NCBI GenBank assembly: GCA_963920525.1
Contig: OY986438.1
Coordinates: 191,090,962-191,154,961, forward strand
Direction: 5' to 3'
DNA: 64,000 nucleotides
Source: Dichetophora obliterata
Taxonomy: Eukaryota; Arthropoda; Insecta; Diptera; Sciomyzidae
Shown here: positions 30,831-42,521 of the stretch, one piece after another
How positions within the stretch are numbered: the stretch's first letter is position 1
How the letters are laid out: the number at the start of each line of letters is the position of its first letter
The notes under the pieces: generated by a model
Database searches by the model: none
What the model was told of the DNA's origin: nothing
The model's input: only the letters and a program-made list of their open reading frames with translations
Program-made: the position numbers and the translations under genes

Positions 30831-32967
30831 TTATTTTTTGGAATGGTAATCTAAAAAACAATTTCTCGAGGTAGAACAACACAAATGTACGTTGCATACC
30901 TTGCAAACACATTGAGTTTGTGATTTGCATTTGCCATTTTTACAAAGTTGTTTACCACCTGCTTTCGGTAGCCAAACTGGAAAATGGTCAAAGCCATCAT
31001 AGCGTACATCAGCGACTGGATGAATGGCTCGATGCCCAACGGGAACAACTTGACCAAGTACTGGAGTTGATGGTCGTGAATTTGAAGTTGATGGTCGATC
31101 AACTAGAGTTGGTGGTCGGCTAGCTGGAGCTGATGGTCGGCCAATAACGCGCTTCGAAGAATATTTGATGAGGCCAGCAGCAATTTCTTCACGAAATTTC
31201 GCCAAGTCCAACAATTTCATGTTAACATCAGATGTACTTGCCGAATCATTCATTTTTTCCGCATGGATACGTCGATATAAAAGGTGCGCATTTGTTTCAG
31301 GACAATCTATTTCGACATGCTGCTTCTTCTTTCGGTCGTACCTCGATGCTTTTGAAGGCTGATGGTTTGGATTGACATGTTCAAATGGTTTTATGCCAAC
31401 ATAACTTGACGCTAAACGGACACTTTTATTGTCCTTCCAGAGCACCGTGGCAATATCAATACCATACGCCTGACCGACAAATTCAATCGAGTATCCTCTT
31501 GCTTCTTTTTTTACAGCTGTATCCGATGGGAGCTTACAGGTTGCCACTCTGTTTACTCGAATAGTACCCAGACTATAAATGCCTCTGGCACGTAAATAAA
31601 CTAAAAGAGGTATCGAAGTGTAAAAATTATCGAAGTATATGATATAATTCTTGAAATCAGGTACTGTTTGGCTCAAACGTATTACAACGTTGGCTGAAGA
31701 ACCTAGATCTGGACAACCGGGCAATTTTTTGTTGTCGCCAGCACCATTGTATATCTCGAATCTGTAGGCATATCCAAATGAATCACATAAAACGAATAGT
31801 TTTATGCCCCATTTATGCGGCTTATTTGGCATATACTGGCGCAAGTGGTGCTTCATTTTCGTACTGCACATTTGCTCATCCACGCAAAGTCGAGCAGTCT
31901 TTGGAACTGAGTCGAATCTTTCATTGAGTTGATTGGAAATATTACGCATTCGAAACAATGGGTCGTAGCCAGGCTGGCCCTTTTTGATACGGTCTTCTTC
32001 ATTGCGAAAAGACAAATATCTTTTGATCAATTCAAATCGTTTGAAAGTCATTGTGCTTCGAATAGGTTCAAATGCGTGTTTGCCCCAATAACTCTCAAGA
32101 TTCGGATAACGGTAAATTGACATATATAAATGAATGCCAATGTATTTATAAATGTCATCAACATTTACCGAGAAACTTGTATTGATGTCCTGACTTACAG
32201 CACACCGGTTCGTTTCTTCGGCTACAATACTCATTATCTCTGGGGTAAAGAAATAAGTGAATATCTGGGCAGGTGTATCGAGCTCTCTTATTTGTTCAGG
32301 TAGTGTTGAATTACCACGAAATACCACTTCATTCACACATAATTGCATGTGCTTTTGACGCCAGACTATCTTACTGAATTCGCTTGAATCCTTGTCGATG
32401 TCTTTCAAGTCTGAAACAAATAAATACAATGAAAAATTGTTAGTCTTGTGTTCATAATGTAGAAATGTTATTGCTCAAAATGAAAAACTAACCTGCACCG
32501 GTAAAACCACCATTTGACGGTGTTACAGATGGACGCGTGGGATCAAAAGTTGGCAATGGTGATCGTAAACGTTTTTTTGAAGTTGATCTTGGTGGAATTG
32601 CCTGTACAGCAGTTGATGTTGATGGTATTGGCTCTACGATGTTCTCCATCACCACCGTTTCATTTGCTCCAATTTTACCTGTTCCGACCTCTGGTAGTGT
32701 TCCGATAGAAGACAGATTCAATGAGATCTCAGATCTCATCGATCCGAATTCTGATGGGTCGACGTTTATTGGAAATTCTGGATCACTGAGTATTTCATTG
32801 ATGGTGCTATCATGGCCATAGATGGGATCAAGTTCGTAATTCGGATCATTCAATTCATCGTCTGAAGAAAAATCGCCATCGTCTTCCGACCCACATGTCA
32901 CCGAATCCATCAATTCTACGATTTCCTCGTCAGATAAATTCGATAATTTAATTCGTCTACTAGACAT
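30831..32967 (-). CDS. piggyBac transposase, two exons
   Basis: Exon 1 is 32967-32493 and exon 2 is 32410-30831, separated by an 82-bp intron (32492-32411, GTTAGT...TTTCAG) that keeps the frame. The product is 684 residues. An acidic N-terminal region (about 1-150) precedes the DDE_Tnp_1_7 catalytic domain. The three aspartates are at about residues 336 (LCVDEQMCSTK), 419 (IYFDNFYTS) and 485 (LWKDNKSVRL). The C-terminus is a Cys-rich zinc-binding domain (CKNGKCKSQTQCVCKVCNVH). All family landmarks are present and unbroken, so the enzyme may be functional. It performs precise TTAA-targeted cut-and-paste in the nucleus. Confidence 0.95.
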
Positions 32968-33091
32968 TTTTTAATCTATTCACAAATTATGGAACACACG
33001 TAGGTAAATCATAAGAAACACAAAAGAATGACATAAAACCGCTAAATAGGGAAATAAATGCAAGGGGAAAAAATATGACGTAAACCGACAG

Positions 33092-33109
33092 TTATGCCTT
33101 GAGGCATAA
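33092..33109. repeat. Subterminal palindrome of piggyBac, right
   Basis: TTATGCCTTGAGGCATAA is nearly identical to the left palindrome and is preceded by AAACCGACAG, the inverse of the left neighbour sequence. A third, half-like motif, TTATGCCTGGAGGC, lies at 33450-33463, close to the right tip. Confidence 0.7.
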
Positions 33110-34051
33110 ACAAAAAAATTCCAAAAAATCGCACAAAACACTTTTTTTCGTATCAAAATATATATGAAATGAAAGTTGAATAAATAACCTTTATGAAAAA
33201 AAAAAATTCCGACAGTAAAAACTTGACTGGTTCGAAAGATTTATTGTTTTGAAAATCACTACTTTTTTTTAAAAAAATGAGGTGTTTATTTGACGGATGC
33301 TCCCACACTAATGGCTATAGATGCCAAACTGAACGTCATTTGCATATGCTGTCTGAGAGAGAAATGTACTCAAATGTACTACCAACATTACTACACTTAT
33401 ATTGATATCATAAAATTTTCCTGTGTGTTTAAAAAGTGACTTTTGTGAGTTATGCCTGGAGGCCGTGTGAAAGGTTAGAGGGTTAAGAGGAGATTTTGAT
33501 CCTTGGATCCAGGAGAACCAAGCTGAAAATGAAATATTAAGATTATATTGAGATAACTCAGAATTTAGTCTGGTCAAGATATCAAGATATTCAAAATATT
33601 TAGGATCAATTGTGAAGTTTTTATTTTTTATTAAATCAATTTATAGGTCGTCTTTGTGTGTAGACAGGAAAAGGATAATAATGGTCCAAGTACTCAAGGG
33701 TTATTTTCTTGGAAAGTTGGACACCATCAGTTTTTAGCTGTTGGTACGATGCACGAGAAAGTTCAATAAATCCTACAGCTGAAGGATTAAACGTTGTGCG
33801 GGTATCTCGCTCGCGGACGGCTAAGCCTCTGCCAAAGATAGAGTCAGCAAATGGGCAACCAGACTTCAGGCCTTCATTAGGGCAGGAGTTTGAGGTCTGA
33901 TTAATAGGCCTAATGCTTGGCTAAGGGGTGGGTGGTTTGTTGGATTGTCTTTTGACAATAGGTTGCAAGATCGCTTCGGGATCATTCTGGTTCTCTGGCT
34001 TACCTAAGTAAACCTTTGGTTCGAGACCAGGTGCTTGTTGTTGCATTCTTA

Positions 34052-35306
34052 AAATGGTTTGTGGTTATTGTTGGTTGTTTGAGCTACTACTCTCCAGCAA
34101 ATATTAAGTTTTAAATGGGAGGAACATAATTTGGTGGAAGAACATTATCAACTTATTGTGCAGAATTCGCATTTGGCATTGATTCCAAGTTTTTCTGAAT
34201 ATTCTGCAAATGGCCAATACCTGATTGGACTCCGTGAGGAGTATGTCTGGCTGGATTTATTTGTAATTTAGCGAGTTTGGTTCGAACTGCCCCATTAATC
34301 AAGTGCTCCAATCAAATAGGTATCCAAATAGTGACGTAGAACCCGAGAGGACTGAAATTGATCAGTAGGACCTTGATATGACGCGCTAGCTACTTGCTTT
34401 GAGTTGAGTTCGACCGACCCTTTTTGCACGGGTTGCATTCAAATGTTGTGTTTAAGGTCCGGGGTCTCCGTGCTTTCCGCAAAGAGACGACAGGACGGGG
34501 TGCTAAGTAAAACGACTGAGTTTGTTTTAAAGCTAGCCTTTATGCTAAATATTTTATTAATCAGTTAAGTTCAAATGTTTCAAAAGGCCCGCTGTCTAGG
34601 CGAGGCAGCGACCTTTGTCAAACTTGTTCTGAATTAGCTCTGCTGGTTTCTGGTCGACCGCGAGGTTTATAAAGGAAAGTCCTCACTTTCCAATGATGTT
34701 CTTGATTTCCAAACATTCCAATAAGTGGAAATTATTGCCAATACATTATTGAAAATATGCCTTGTCAATATGTAAATGTAAGTCAGATGTGCTTTTCCGC
34801 GATTTTTCTAATAAGTAGAAAACTAATTTCGCCGGACGGACAAAATATTTTGACGACACAAAACAAAGTATAAAAAAGTACAAAAATTCGCGAAACGAAT
34901 TGGTTGTTTGTGCGTGAGTGTGTGTGTGCCGCGATGATTGATTGTATCAAAAGCAACCCTTATTATGAAAAAATTATATATTTTTGCAAAAATATTCGCG
35001 AATTTAATTGTTAAATTTTATCTTTAACTTGCACAATAACACCATTATAACTTCAGCCACTTGAAAAAGAAACCAATCAACTAACCTTTCTTATCTGGTG
35101 GAGTTGATGGAAGATTTAGCCCGAATTGTCCCAGCGGCTCCATATGGAGCCACAAAATTCCTTCACAAAAATGCTCGTGAAGTTGATGAACGTCAACTGA
35201 TCTCAATTAAAAAAAAAAACCAAAAAATTAAAATAAATAATTGTGCGACAAATAGGGTTAATTTTCTCCCGGATTGGACTCAAAAATTACCAGGAACGGA
35301 TGTATG
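34052..35306. other. Decayed coding-like DNA, then possible LTR fragment
   Basis: From 34052 to about 34440 the minus strand has coding-like, Pro/Asn/Gln-rich stretches interrupted by stops, possibly the neighbour gene of EVE-3. From about 34446 (TGTTGTGTTTAAGG...) to 35090 the GC-richer sequence with short direct words resembles an LTR or its leader. No second LTR, primer-binding site or coding domain confirms this. Confidence 0.25.
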
Positions 35307-35308
35307 TA

Positions 35309-36950
35309 CAGTAGTTTTCCGATTTAACGAACCTATATGTTGTCAGGCCGGTTCGTTAAACTGAAAATTTCGTTATACCCGGTATTAGCTTAAAAGTCCG
35401 TTTTTTCGACTTTGCAATTTAGTAGAAAACAAAGAATAATTTAAATATTTATTTTATTGAAGAAAATAATTCTTACAAATATTCTTTGGTAAAAAAAACT
35501 TAAATATAAAAAGAATAATTCATAAAAACATAAAAAAAGAACAATCCATATCAAATTTTATGAAAAACAATTTTAAATAAACATAAACAAAAATAATTCA
35601 ATGAAAAAAAAAGGAAATTCTATTTAAAAAATTGATCTAGCAATGAGTGTTTCTTTGGAATGAAAAGCTTTTTTGCATGGCACATTCCTGAAGCTCCCTT
35701 AAAACCATCGACTTTGAATCATCAATATCATTTTGCTGGCCCCATTGAATACAGATTTCAAAGTGTTTCATAGCATCTTAATGCTTTATTTTGGGTTCTA
35801 CATTTTCAGAATCTTCACCATCGTCATCATCTTGATTCTCTTCTGCATCTTCGTCTTCGGGCGTGGGATTGTTTTCAACCCATCTGTTTAAATCATCGGT
35901 TGAAATTCCCACCTGAAAATTTAAATGGTTTTTTTTTTAGTTAAGTTAATTTTTGTTTGCAAAAAAAAAAGCTTTTAGCATCTAATATGAGCTGAATCAT
36001 AATTTATTGTGAATAGCCTGTTGAGAGAAGATGAAATATAATTTTTACTTACATTTGGAAAGATTGCTTGTAACAAATTAACTCCATTCCTAAGTGCCAG
36101 AGTATGTTCGTCTTGACGTAAAAGCGAAGCTAAAGGTAGATCGTCTTCTTCATCAAAAAGACAGTTTTCTAGCAAAATCTTCTTCCAACATTTTGCCAGA
36201 GAGGACTCAGAAACTGATTTCCATGCCAATGCTATTGTGATCGCTGCTTCGTACAAATTAAATTGCTTTAAAAACGCGTTCACATTTTGGTCTGGTCTTG
36301 AAAAAAGTCGTGTTAAAAGACTGTTTTTGTAGTGCAATTTAAGCAATCGAATGGCATTCTGATCCATTGGCTGAATTAGGGGTGTTACATTTGGGGGCAT
36401 ATAAAGCACCCATATTTTGCCAGTTAGTGTTTCCTTGACTAATTCTTCTGCCGGTGGATGACAAGGCGCGTTATCCAAAAGTAAAAAAGCATTTATGGGC
36501 AAATTGTTTATAGCAAGAAATTGTTCCACCTAAAATTACACTTGAATCAAACTTACGTACATATACATAACAAAAAAATACTTGGACTTACTTGTGGAAC
36601 AAACTTTTCGAAAAACCAATTTTTGAAAAGTACAGCTGTCATCCATGCATTTTTGGAGTGGACGTAGTCAACGGGTAGAGTCTTATTTCGAAAAGCACGA
36701 GGTTTTTGTGCTTTTCCAAACAGTAAGGGCTTAATTTTTTTCGAACCACTAGCATTGCTACAAACCAGGACTGTCACTCTTTCTTTTGACATCTTTCTTC
36801 CTGGTGCATATCGTTCTCCTGCATGCACATATGTTTTATCAGGCAATGCCTTCCAAAATATACCAGTTTCATCGGCATTGAATATTGCATCTTTTGGAAA
36901 GTTATTTTCCACAATTATTTGACGTAGCCTTCTTTTGAATGGTTCCACTT
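35309..36950 (-). mobile_element. pogo/Tigger-like transposon, truncated
   Basis: The left tip CAGTAGTTTTCCGATTTAAC follows TA (35307-35308) and resembles Tigger-type ends. The gene inside is a CENP-B/Tigger-type transposase on the minus strand. The element stops abruptly at about 36950, where repeat R1-containing DNA begins, so the right tip and the DNA-binding N-terminus are lost. Confidence 0.75.
35638..36948 (-). pseudogene. pogo/Tigger-like transposase, N-terminally truncated
   Basis: Exons are 36948-36592, 36529-36053 and 35912-35638. The introns have GTAAGT...TTTTAG (36591-36530) and GTAAGT...TTTCAG (36052-35913). The DDE_1 catalytic domain is clear: FNADETGIFWK (first Asp), LLLDNAPCHP (second Asp) and MPPNVTPLIQPMDQNAI (third acidic residue and family signature). 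An acidic tail follows. An in-frame stop at 35778-35780 cuts the last exon, after which about 45 more residues stay open. The helix-turn-helix and CENP-B-type DNA-binding domains are missing upstream. It is inactive. Confidence 0.88.
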
Positions 36951-37032
36951 CTTATGAATCAGATGTTGTATCCCCTCTGAGAGGATACGCGTTGGTCCTA
37001 CAGTCGCCGAGCGACGTCCTACCTACGGTTTG

Positions 37033-37061
37033 TTTGCCGGCGCTTAAGAGCGCCACTGGCA
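37033..37061 (-). repeat. Dispersed repeat R1, copy 3
   Basis: On the minus strand this reads TGCCAGTGGCGCTCTTAAGC and onward, matching R1 copies at 124-169 and 3281-3326. It begins a 36-codon frame starting MPVALLSAGKQT that continues to a stop near 36955. The insertion or deletion that removed the Tigger N-terminus ends here. Confidence 0.5.
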
Positions 37062-37065
37062 TCTA

Positions 37066-37640
37066 CTCAAAAAAAATACCTCTTTCGCCGCCACCCTTAG
37101 GTGCATTCAGGCGTGGAGGTTTTAGTTTATACTTACTTTTGGTATCCTCCAAATTGAAAAGCTGGTCTTCTTTAGTAAAAAATGATTGTGGGTCTCCTCC
37201 GACTGGAATATCTTGTTCTCTTTGAATATCTAAAGGCCTTCTACATTTAGGACGAGAAGGAACAGCATGTAAAGAGAGGTATTTTTCATGTCGAGCATGT
37301 TGATATCCCAATCAGTGGCCTCTTCTGGCAATTGGTGACATTTTTCTTTTGACTGAGCAAGTGCTGTAAAAATAATATTTATCATCTTGATATCAAGATG
37401 TACTGATAATGCGATATATTTGATGGATTGAGAACCGTGGTTGAACTAAAATATTATTGTTATTCTGGAAGATTTTATTAGGAGTTGCAGGCTGTGAATA
37501 GTAGGTGAGAGGGGATGGAGGTTGATTGAATCAAATCTTGAGTTTGCTGGAGGATTGTTGTTGTTGTGTAAGAGTTGAACGGGTGTAGTGATGGATGGAT
37601 CTGGGAAAGGTCAAAAGATTTTTGCAGATGTTGATTTATT
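37066..37640 (-). other. Coding-like remnant of unknown origin
   Basis: The minus strand is open from 37311 to 37066 (82 codons), with a basic, Pro-rich sequence. Further upstream (to about 37640) Pro/Ser/Asn-rich stretches occur in several frames with stops. It could be more of the viral insertion seen at 29.4-34.4 kb, displaced by the Tigger and LTR-like insertions, or another element's Gag. I cannot decide. Confidence 0.25.
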
Positions 37641-37889
37641 TTAGGGCCTTTTTGTGTGTGTGGTAAATTGATAGATTTGAATGAAAAACAAATAATTACT
37701 AACTTTATGCTTCAGCTTAGTAGGTGCGATGAAATGCGGCAATATGAAGACAAACGTATTATTTTCAGATTTTCTAAGTAGGTTGATTCATATTGATTTT
37801 TGTAGGAACAGTTGCAAAGGAACATAGTATCCATGACAAGTCGTCAAATAATGGTTAAAAGCGATATATATATGAGCAATAAAGGTTAT

Positions 37890-38800
37890 TTTTCTCTGTA
37901 CCAATTGCAACTAATTCTAAAAATGAGCATGTTTGTATACATAAAAAGCAACAAAGAAGCTGAAAAAATCGATCCCTTGTCAAAAGGGCTTGCAATATTT
38001 TTAAAATGTGCATTTAACTGAATTACAAAAAAATAATTCCTTTCTTAAATAAAACAAAAAAAAAATTAACTTTTTTGTATAAAATAGTTTGATAAAAAAT
38101 CTGTGTCATATTAATTTATTAGTTAAAAAACAGTTGAAGCTCATTGCTACAAAGACATCAAAAAAGAAAAACTATTCAATTTTTCAATTTCTCGGTACCA
38201 ATTGCAGCAGCCAGTACAGTAACCAGCTAACTCCACTTATTTAAATGTTAAGAAAACTATCTCTAAATACCAGTTTATATTCAAGAATAAGTCCAGAATT
38301 GATAATCTTTACCTTAGAGTCAGCGTATATGTATTTTTATTACCTAAAGCGATGCAGATTTTTTTTTTTTTTTTGTCTGCATTAAAAAACATATTTCTCG
38401 AAAAAGTGGAGTTATCTGGTTATTGCAATGGGTGCTTCAATTGCAACTATTTCTAAAAATGAGCGTGCTTGTATTTATAAAAAGCAACAAAGAAGCTTAA
38501 AAAACAAATCTGTCCCTTGTCAAAATAAAATCTTTTTTAAATGTAAGTTGTTTTTTGTTTTCAACCTTAATTTTTTTAAAAAAATTTTTGTTTGTTGTTT
38601 TTCAGGCTCTAGGTCTCCTAGAAACCTAGAACAAAAATCTTTTTTAAATAAAAAAACAGAAAAATAAAATGTGCTGTTTTTAACTTTAAATAGAAAAACT
38701 TTTGTAAAAAAACTCCTTCATATTTATTTATTAGTTTTAAAACAGTCCTAGCTTATTTTTACAAAGGTATCAAAAAAGCAAAAAGTTCCATTTTTTTCAA
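37890..38800 (+). repeat. Diverged direct duplication of about 0.3-0.37 kb
   Basis: A segment at about 37890-38190 recurs at about 38426-38800 with indels. Shared words include AAAATGAGC.TG.TTGTAT, AAAAGCAACAAAGAAGCT, TCCCTTGTCAAAA, and TTATTAGTT..AAAACAGT. No gene is evident. Confidence 0.65.
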
Positions 38801-39152
38801 ACGCACTGTCAATGTGGCAGAAACTGTATGACTTTGACTTGATTTGTAAATTGTAATAATATTAAAGCTCGATTTGCTGACAAACAAAAAACATTACAAA
38901 TGAGAATTTAAATCATGACTATTCGTTGTTGGCAATAAAGCCAAAAAATGTATATAAATTAACTTAATTTAACTAAAACATATTGTATATAAATAAACTT
39001 AATTTACCAACACATTATAACTTATTATAAGTTTTTGATTAACCATGTACCGTTACACTTTCTTTTTTTTTGTAGTATAAATAATTTGAATTTAAGGAAT
39101 TTTGCTAAATTATGTCAATTTTTTTTTAATTCCAGCAGTAAAGAAAATCATC

Positions 39153-39352
39153 CCTATCATGAATTATTTTTCACTCGGAATCGGAAAAGGAAGTTTTAAT
39201 TTTTAAGATAGCAGATAAAAACATCATATTTTTTTACACGCATGAATATTGACGGTTGATGAACAAATTTGCATTAAAAATTTCCAAAATGTTCTTGAGC
39301 CTTATCTTAAAAATGAAAATCCGATTCAGCATGAAAAATTATTCATGATAGG
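39153..39352. repeat. Foldback MITE, family M1, copy 1
   Basis: The ends CCTATCATGAAT.ATTTTTCA and the inverse at 39332-39352 form imperfect inverted repeats of about 35 bp in a 200-bp element without coding capacity. A related copy is at 49680-49884, sharing CGGAAAAGG.AG and TTTGCATTAAAAATTT words. Confidence 0.65.
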
Positions 39353-40120
39353 ACTAAATAAATTGGATTTATTTTTGTTAAATTGTATATAATACTCTTC
39401 TCTTCATTTTAAAATATAACATTTTAATTATGTATGCTCTTTTAATTAAATATAATTAATACAAGCCCTAATTAATTAAATGTTAAAATTATTTGTTTAT
39501 ATAATTGTTTATTTAAATAATTTTATAAAATAATTTATTAAAAAAAATAATTTTATATTTAAATATAAATATTCTTAACAAATAAATAAATATTTAACTA
39601 TAAATATTCTTAACAAATAAATAAATACTAAAATAAATATTCTTAATAAAAAAAAATATTTTTTAATAAAGTAAGCAATTCTGTTTTGATTATTATTTGG
39701 ACGATTGGGAATGGTGAGTACATTTTAAAATTTATATTGGTTTAATCATTTATCGGAAAAGTTGGTATCTACTTAAAAGTATGTACCTTTACATTAACAA
39801 AACTCAGATTGTCCATGCTTAAGGAATAGAATAACAGATCCCACTAAATTTCTAAGCAATATTTTTTTCGGGCTCTCAAAAGATGTTAATATCTTATCCT
39901 AAATAAATTAAAAACTAGTAAGGAATTATCTTCGACTGGGCCGAAGTTAAAATGCCCCCACGGCCGAATTAGATTATATATAAAGTCTTAAGCAAACTGT
40001 TAAATATTTATCGGTGAAATTATTTTCGTCAGACTTTTATTGAAAATAATAATGTTTGTGTTTAACAACAATAACAACTATAAAAATAGTATTGTTGTGA
40101 AAATAAATTTTAATAAACGC

Positions 40121-40662
40121 CAAGATGTATTTATGAAGGTGGAAGAAGTAGGTGACGTCTATCAAATCGGCACCATAGTAATGTCAAAATTTTTGTGCAA
40201 GTGATGCCACTTTCTATTTCACTCTCCTTTTTGTGGGACAAACACTTTGAGTGGGAGTTTTGAAGTCGGGAGAGAAGATTATGTTACGGAACATCACAAT
40301 CAGCCAAATTTTAGATTTTTTTTAGTAATAAAGTTAAGCAATGTAGATTGGTGGCCTTTTATTTTATTTAGTATACATATATTAATATTTTTATTCTTTT
40401 TTATTTCAAACAGTTTTATTTTAAACATTTTTTATTTCTTTTGCATCACAATATTTGCACTCTTTACAAAAAAAAATTACAAAATAAAAATAACACGCGT
40501 TTTTTTCCTCAAACCAATAAGATCAAGTAACTAAAAATGGGATTTTTCAATGGATTTTCGTTGAAAATATGGCAATACTAATTTTTTTTTAAATTTTGAC
40601 ATTGCTACGGTGCCGATTTGAGAGACATCACCTACTTCTGCCACCTTCATAAATACATCTTG
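40121..40662. repeat. MITE with about 75-bp terminal inverted repeats
   Basis: The left end CAAGATGTATTTATGAAGGT... and the right end, read inwards, match over about 75 bp with a few differences (through AAATCGGCACC and ATGTCAAAATTT). The 542-bp interior is A+T-rich and non-coding. The target duplication is unclear. Confidence 0.75.
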
Positions 40663-41261
40663 ATTAACGCTATCTTTACAATAAACATAATTTTATTAGA
40701 TTCTGAAGAAAAAAAAATCTTTCATTTCAAACATTTCAAAAATTTTGAGCTCATTGCGACTGTTTGCCGCTCTAGGCAATTGCCTCGTAATTTTTGCGTA
40801 ATGGAAAGAGATTTTACCGTTTTGGTAAACTCACCTTTTATGGGAGGTAGACGCGATTTTTATTCGACTTTTAAAAATTTCATACGTGCAAAATTTTAAG
40901 TTGCTAGATTAATTTTTGTGAGATTTTAAGAGGCTTTACCGATTTTTCCAAATTTCATACCTAAAGTTTATATTAATTGTTACAGATTTTGTGAAAAATT
41001 TTAGTTCATTAGATTAATTCTTGTGGAATTGAAAGAGATTTTACCGTTTTGTATTTGTATGGGAGATAAGCTTGGTTTTTATCCGATCATTGGTTTTTAA
41101 AGTAAAATTTAAATTTTTAAAATCATCATTTAAAGTGATGCAATCAGAATCAAAAGAAAAATGTAAAAGTGTATGTTTGGAAAACCAAATCTTAATACAT
41201 AAAAGGCAAGAATGCTGTTCCGCACTGTGGCCCCAGATGTACTTTTGCGTCTCAAAAATCT

Positions 41262-41830
41262 GCAACTTTTTTGTCTCTTAGTATAATTAAGCCAAACTTG
41301 GAATATATTATCTATGATATTCAATAAATCGTTTGAACTACTTTTTTTTTAAAATCCATGTTGTTTTTTATTACTAAAATGTTATTTAAAGTTAAGAAAT
41401 ATACTATTATGACTTGACTTGTGTGTTTTAAGAATTCCCTAACTTTTGTGTCTTTTGCAATAGTTAAGCCAAATTAAAAATATTTTTTCTATGCTATTCA
41501 ATAAATCATTTAAACAACTTTTTTAAAAATCCATTTTAGTTTTCAGTACCAAAATTTTGTTTTAAATTTAAAAAATTCAATTTTGGATTTAAAAAATCTG
41601 TAGCTTTTTTGTTTCTTGAAATATTTAAGTCCAATATGTATTTTATATGATATTTAGTAAATTACTTTAACTATTTTTTCCCAAAATCCATTTTAGTACT
41701 AATTTTTTTTAAGTTAAAAAAATACGTGTAACTTTTTTGTCTCTTGCAATAATGAAGGCAAATTTAAAATATATTTTGTATTATGTTCAATAAATCATTA
41801 AAACTACTTTTTTCAAAATCCATTATTTTT
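41262..41830 (+). repeat. Degenerate tandem repeat, about four units
   Basis: Units starting near 41262, 41444, 41606 and 41730 share ACTTTTTTGT.TCTT, TTCAATAAATCATT.AAACTA and AAAATCCATT words in the same order, with variable length (about 125-180 bp). The repeat is non-coding. Confidence 0.65.
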
Positions 41831-42521
41831 ATTATTACAAGCTTGATAAGATTATTTTTACAAACTGATAGAAATTTTTATAATGTTTGAAATCTTAAAA
41901 ATAAAGTCAAATATAAAATCAACAATCATGAACACAAAAATCGTATTTGTTGAAGAGTTCTGATATAAACCAGAAAACATATGTTATAGAATAATACGAT
42001 GCAGTACAAACCCATGGGATCCATAAAAAAATTAAAGAAATAGTTGCATTGTGCACAGTTACCATAGAAACCCCAAAAACACAAGTTCATAATATATGAT
42101 GAGTTAGAAAGGGCAACAAAGTCCCCTTTGCATTCCTATGCCACTGGTTTCTTCTAGACAAAAATGTATATGAGAAACATGCAGATTTTAACGGCACTAT
42201 CAATTCCGACTGCATCAACAGAGTTTAATAGAAGAAAAAAAATATAAAGTTTTTGGTTTATTTTTTGAAATGCAGCTACGTTATGAAAATTTAAATTTTT
42301 CAAAAAGGGCAAAATTGGAGCAACTTATTTTTTTTTTTTGTCGAGTTACCAATACACTAAGGAACCAAATGCACTATGAAAGAAAACAGCGCAAGACAGC
42401 GCAACTGTTAAAACCTTAATCAAAGATGAAAAAAAAGTAAAAAAATAGGTAGATAGAAAATATTAAATAAAACAATCTTTTGTTTTATTTTTTCAAAAAA
42501 CTTAAACATTGAGCTTTCTAA

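Larger units (their letters stand above)
30569..33482 (-). mobile_element. piggyBac transposon, apparently complete
   Basis: The ends CCCTCTAACC (30569-30578) and GGTTAGAGGG (33473-33482) are perfect inverted repeats, flanked by TTAA on both sides (30565-30568 and 33483-33486), the hallmark of piggyBac. The 2914-bp element contains one transposase gene with a single short intron and no visible defect. Subterminal inverted palindromes lie at 30712-30727 and 33092-33109. It interrupts EVE-3. Confidence 0.96.
29428..34051 (-). pseudogene. Virus-like gene EVE-3, nucleoprotein-like, split by piggyBac
   Basis: The downstream part is a single 353-codon minus-strand frame (30564-29503), followed in another frame by a short coding-like tail to about 29428. 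The upstream part continues on the right of the piggyBac element: 33577-33487 in one frame, and 33900-33640 with an ATG-led stretch near 34051-33930. Stops and frameshifts separate these pieces, and one shift lies close to the insertion site. The protein is intronless, mostly helical, with an acidic patch near residues 117-130 of the long frame. It has no transposase or retroviral motif. The size and look suggest the nucleoprotein of a mononegavirus; the family is not determined. A host gene is unlikely because of the breaks. Confidence 0.45.

Noticed and set aside
40247..40534. 95-codon plus-strand frame with a hydrophobic stretch
   Set aside because: It lies inside a MITE, its composition is Phe/Ile-rich as in A+T-rich chance frames, and it is not repeated elsewhere.
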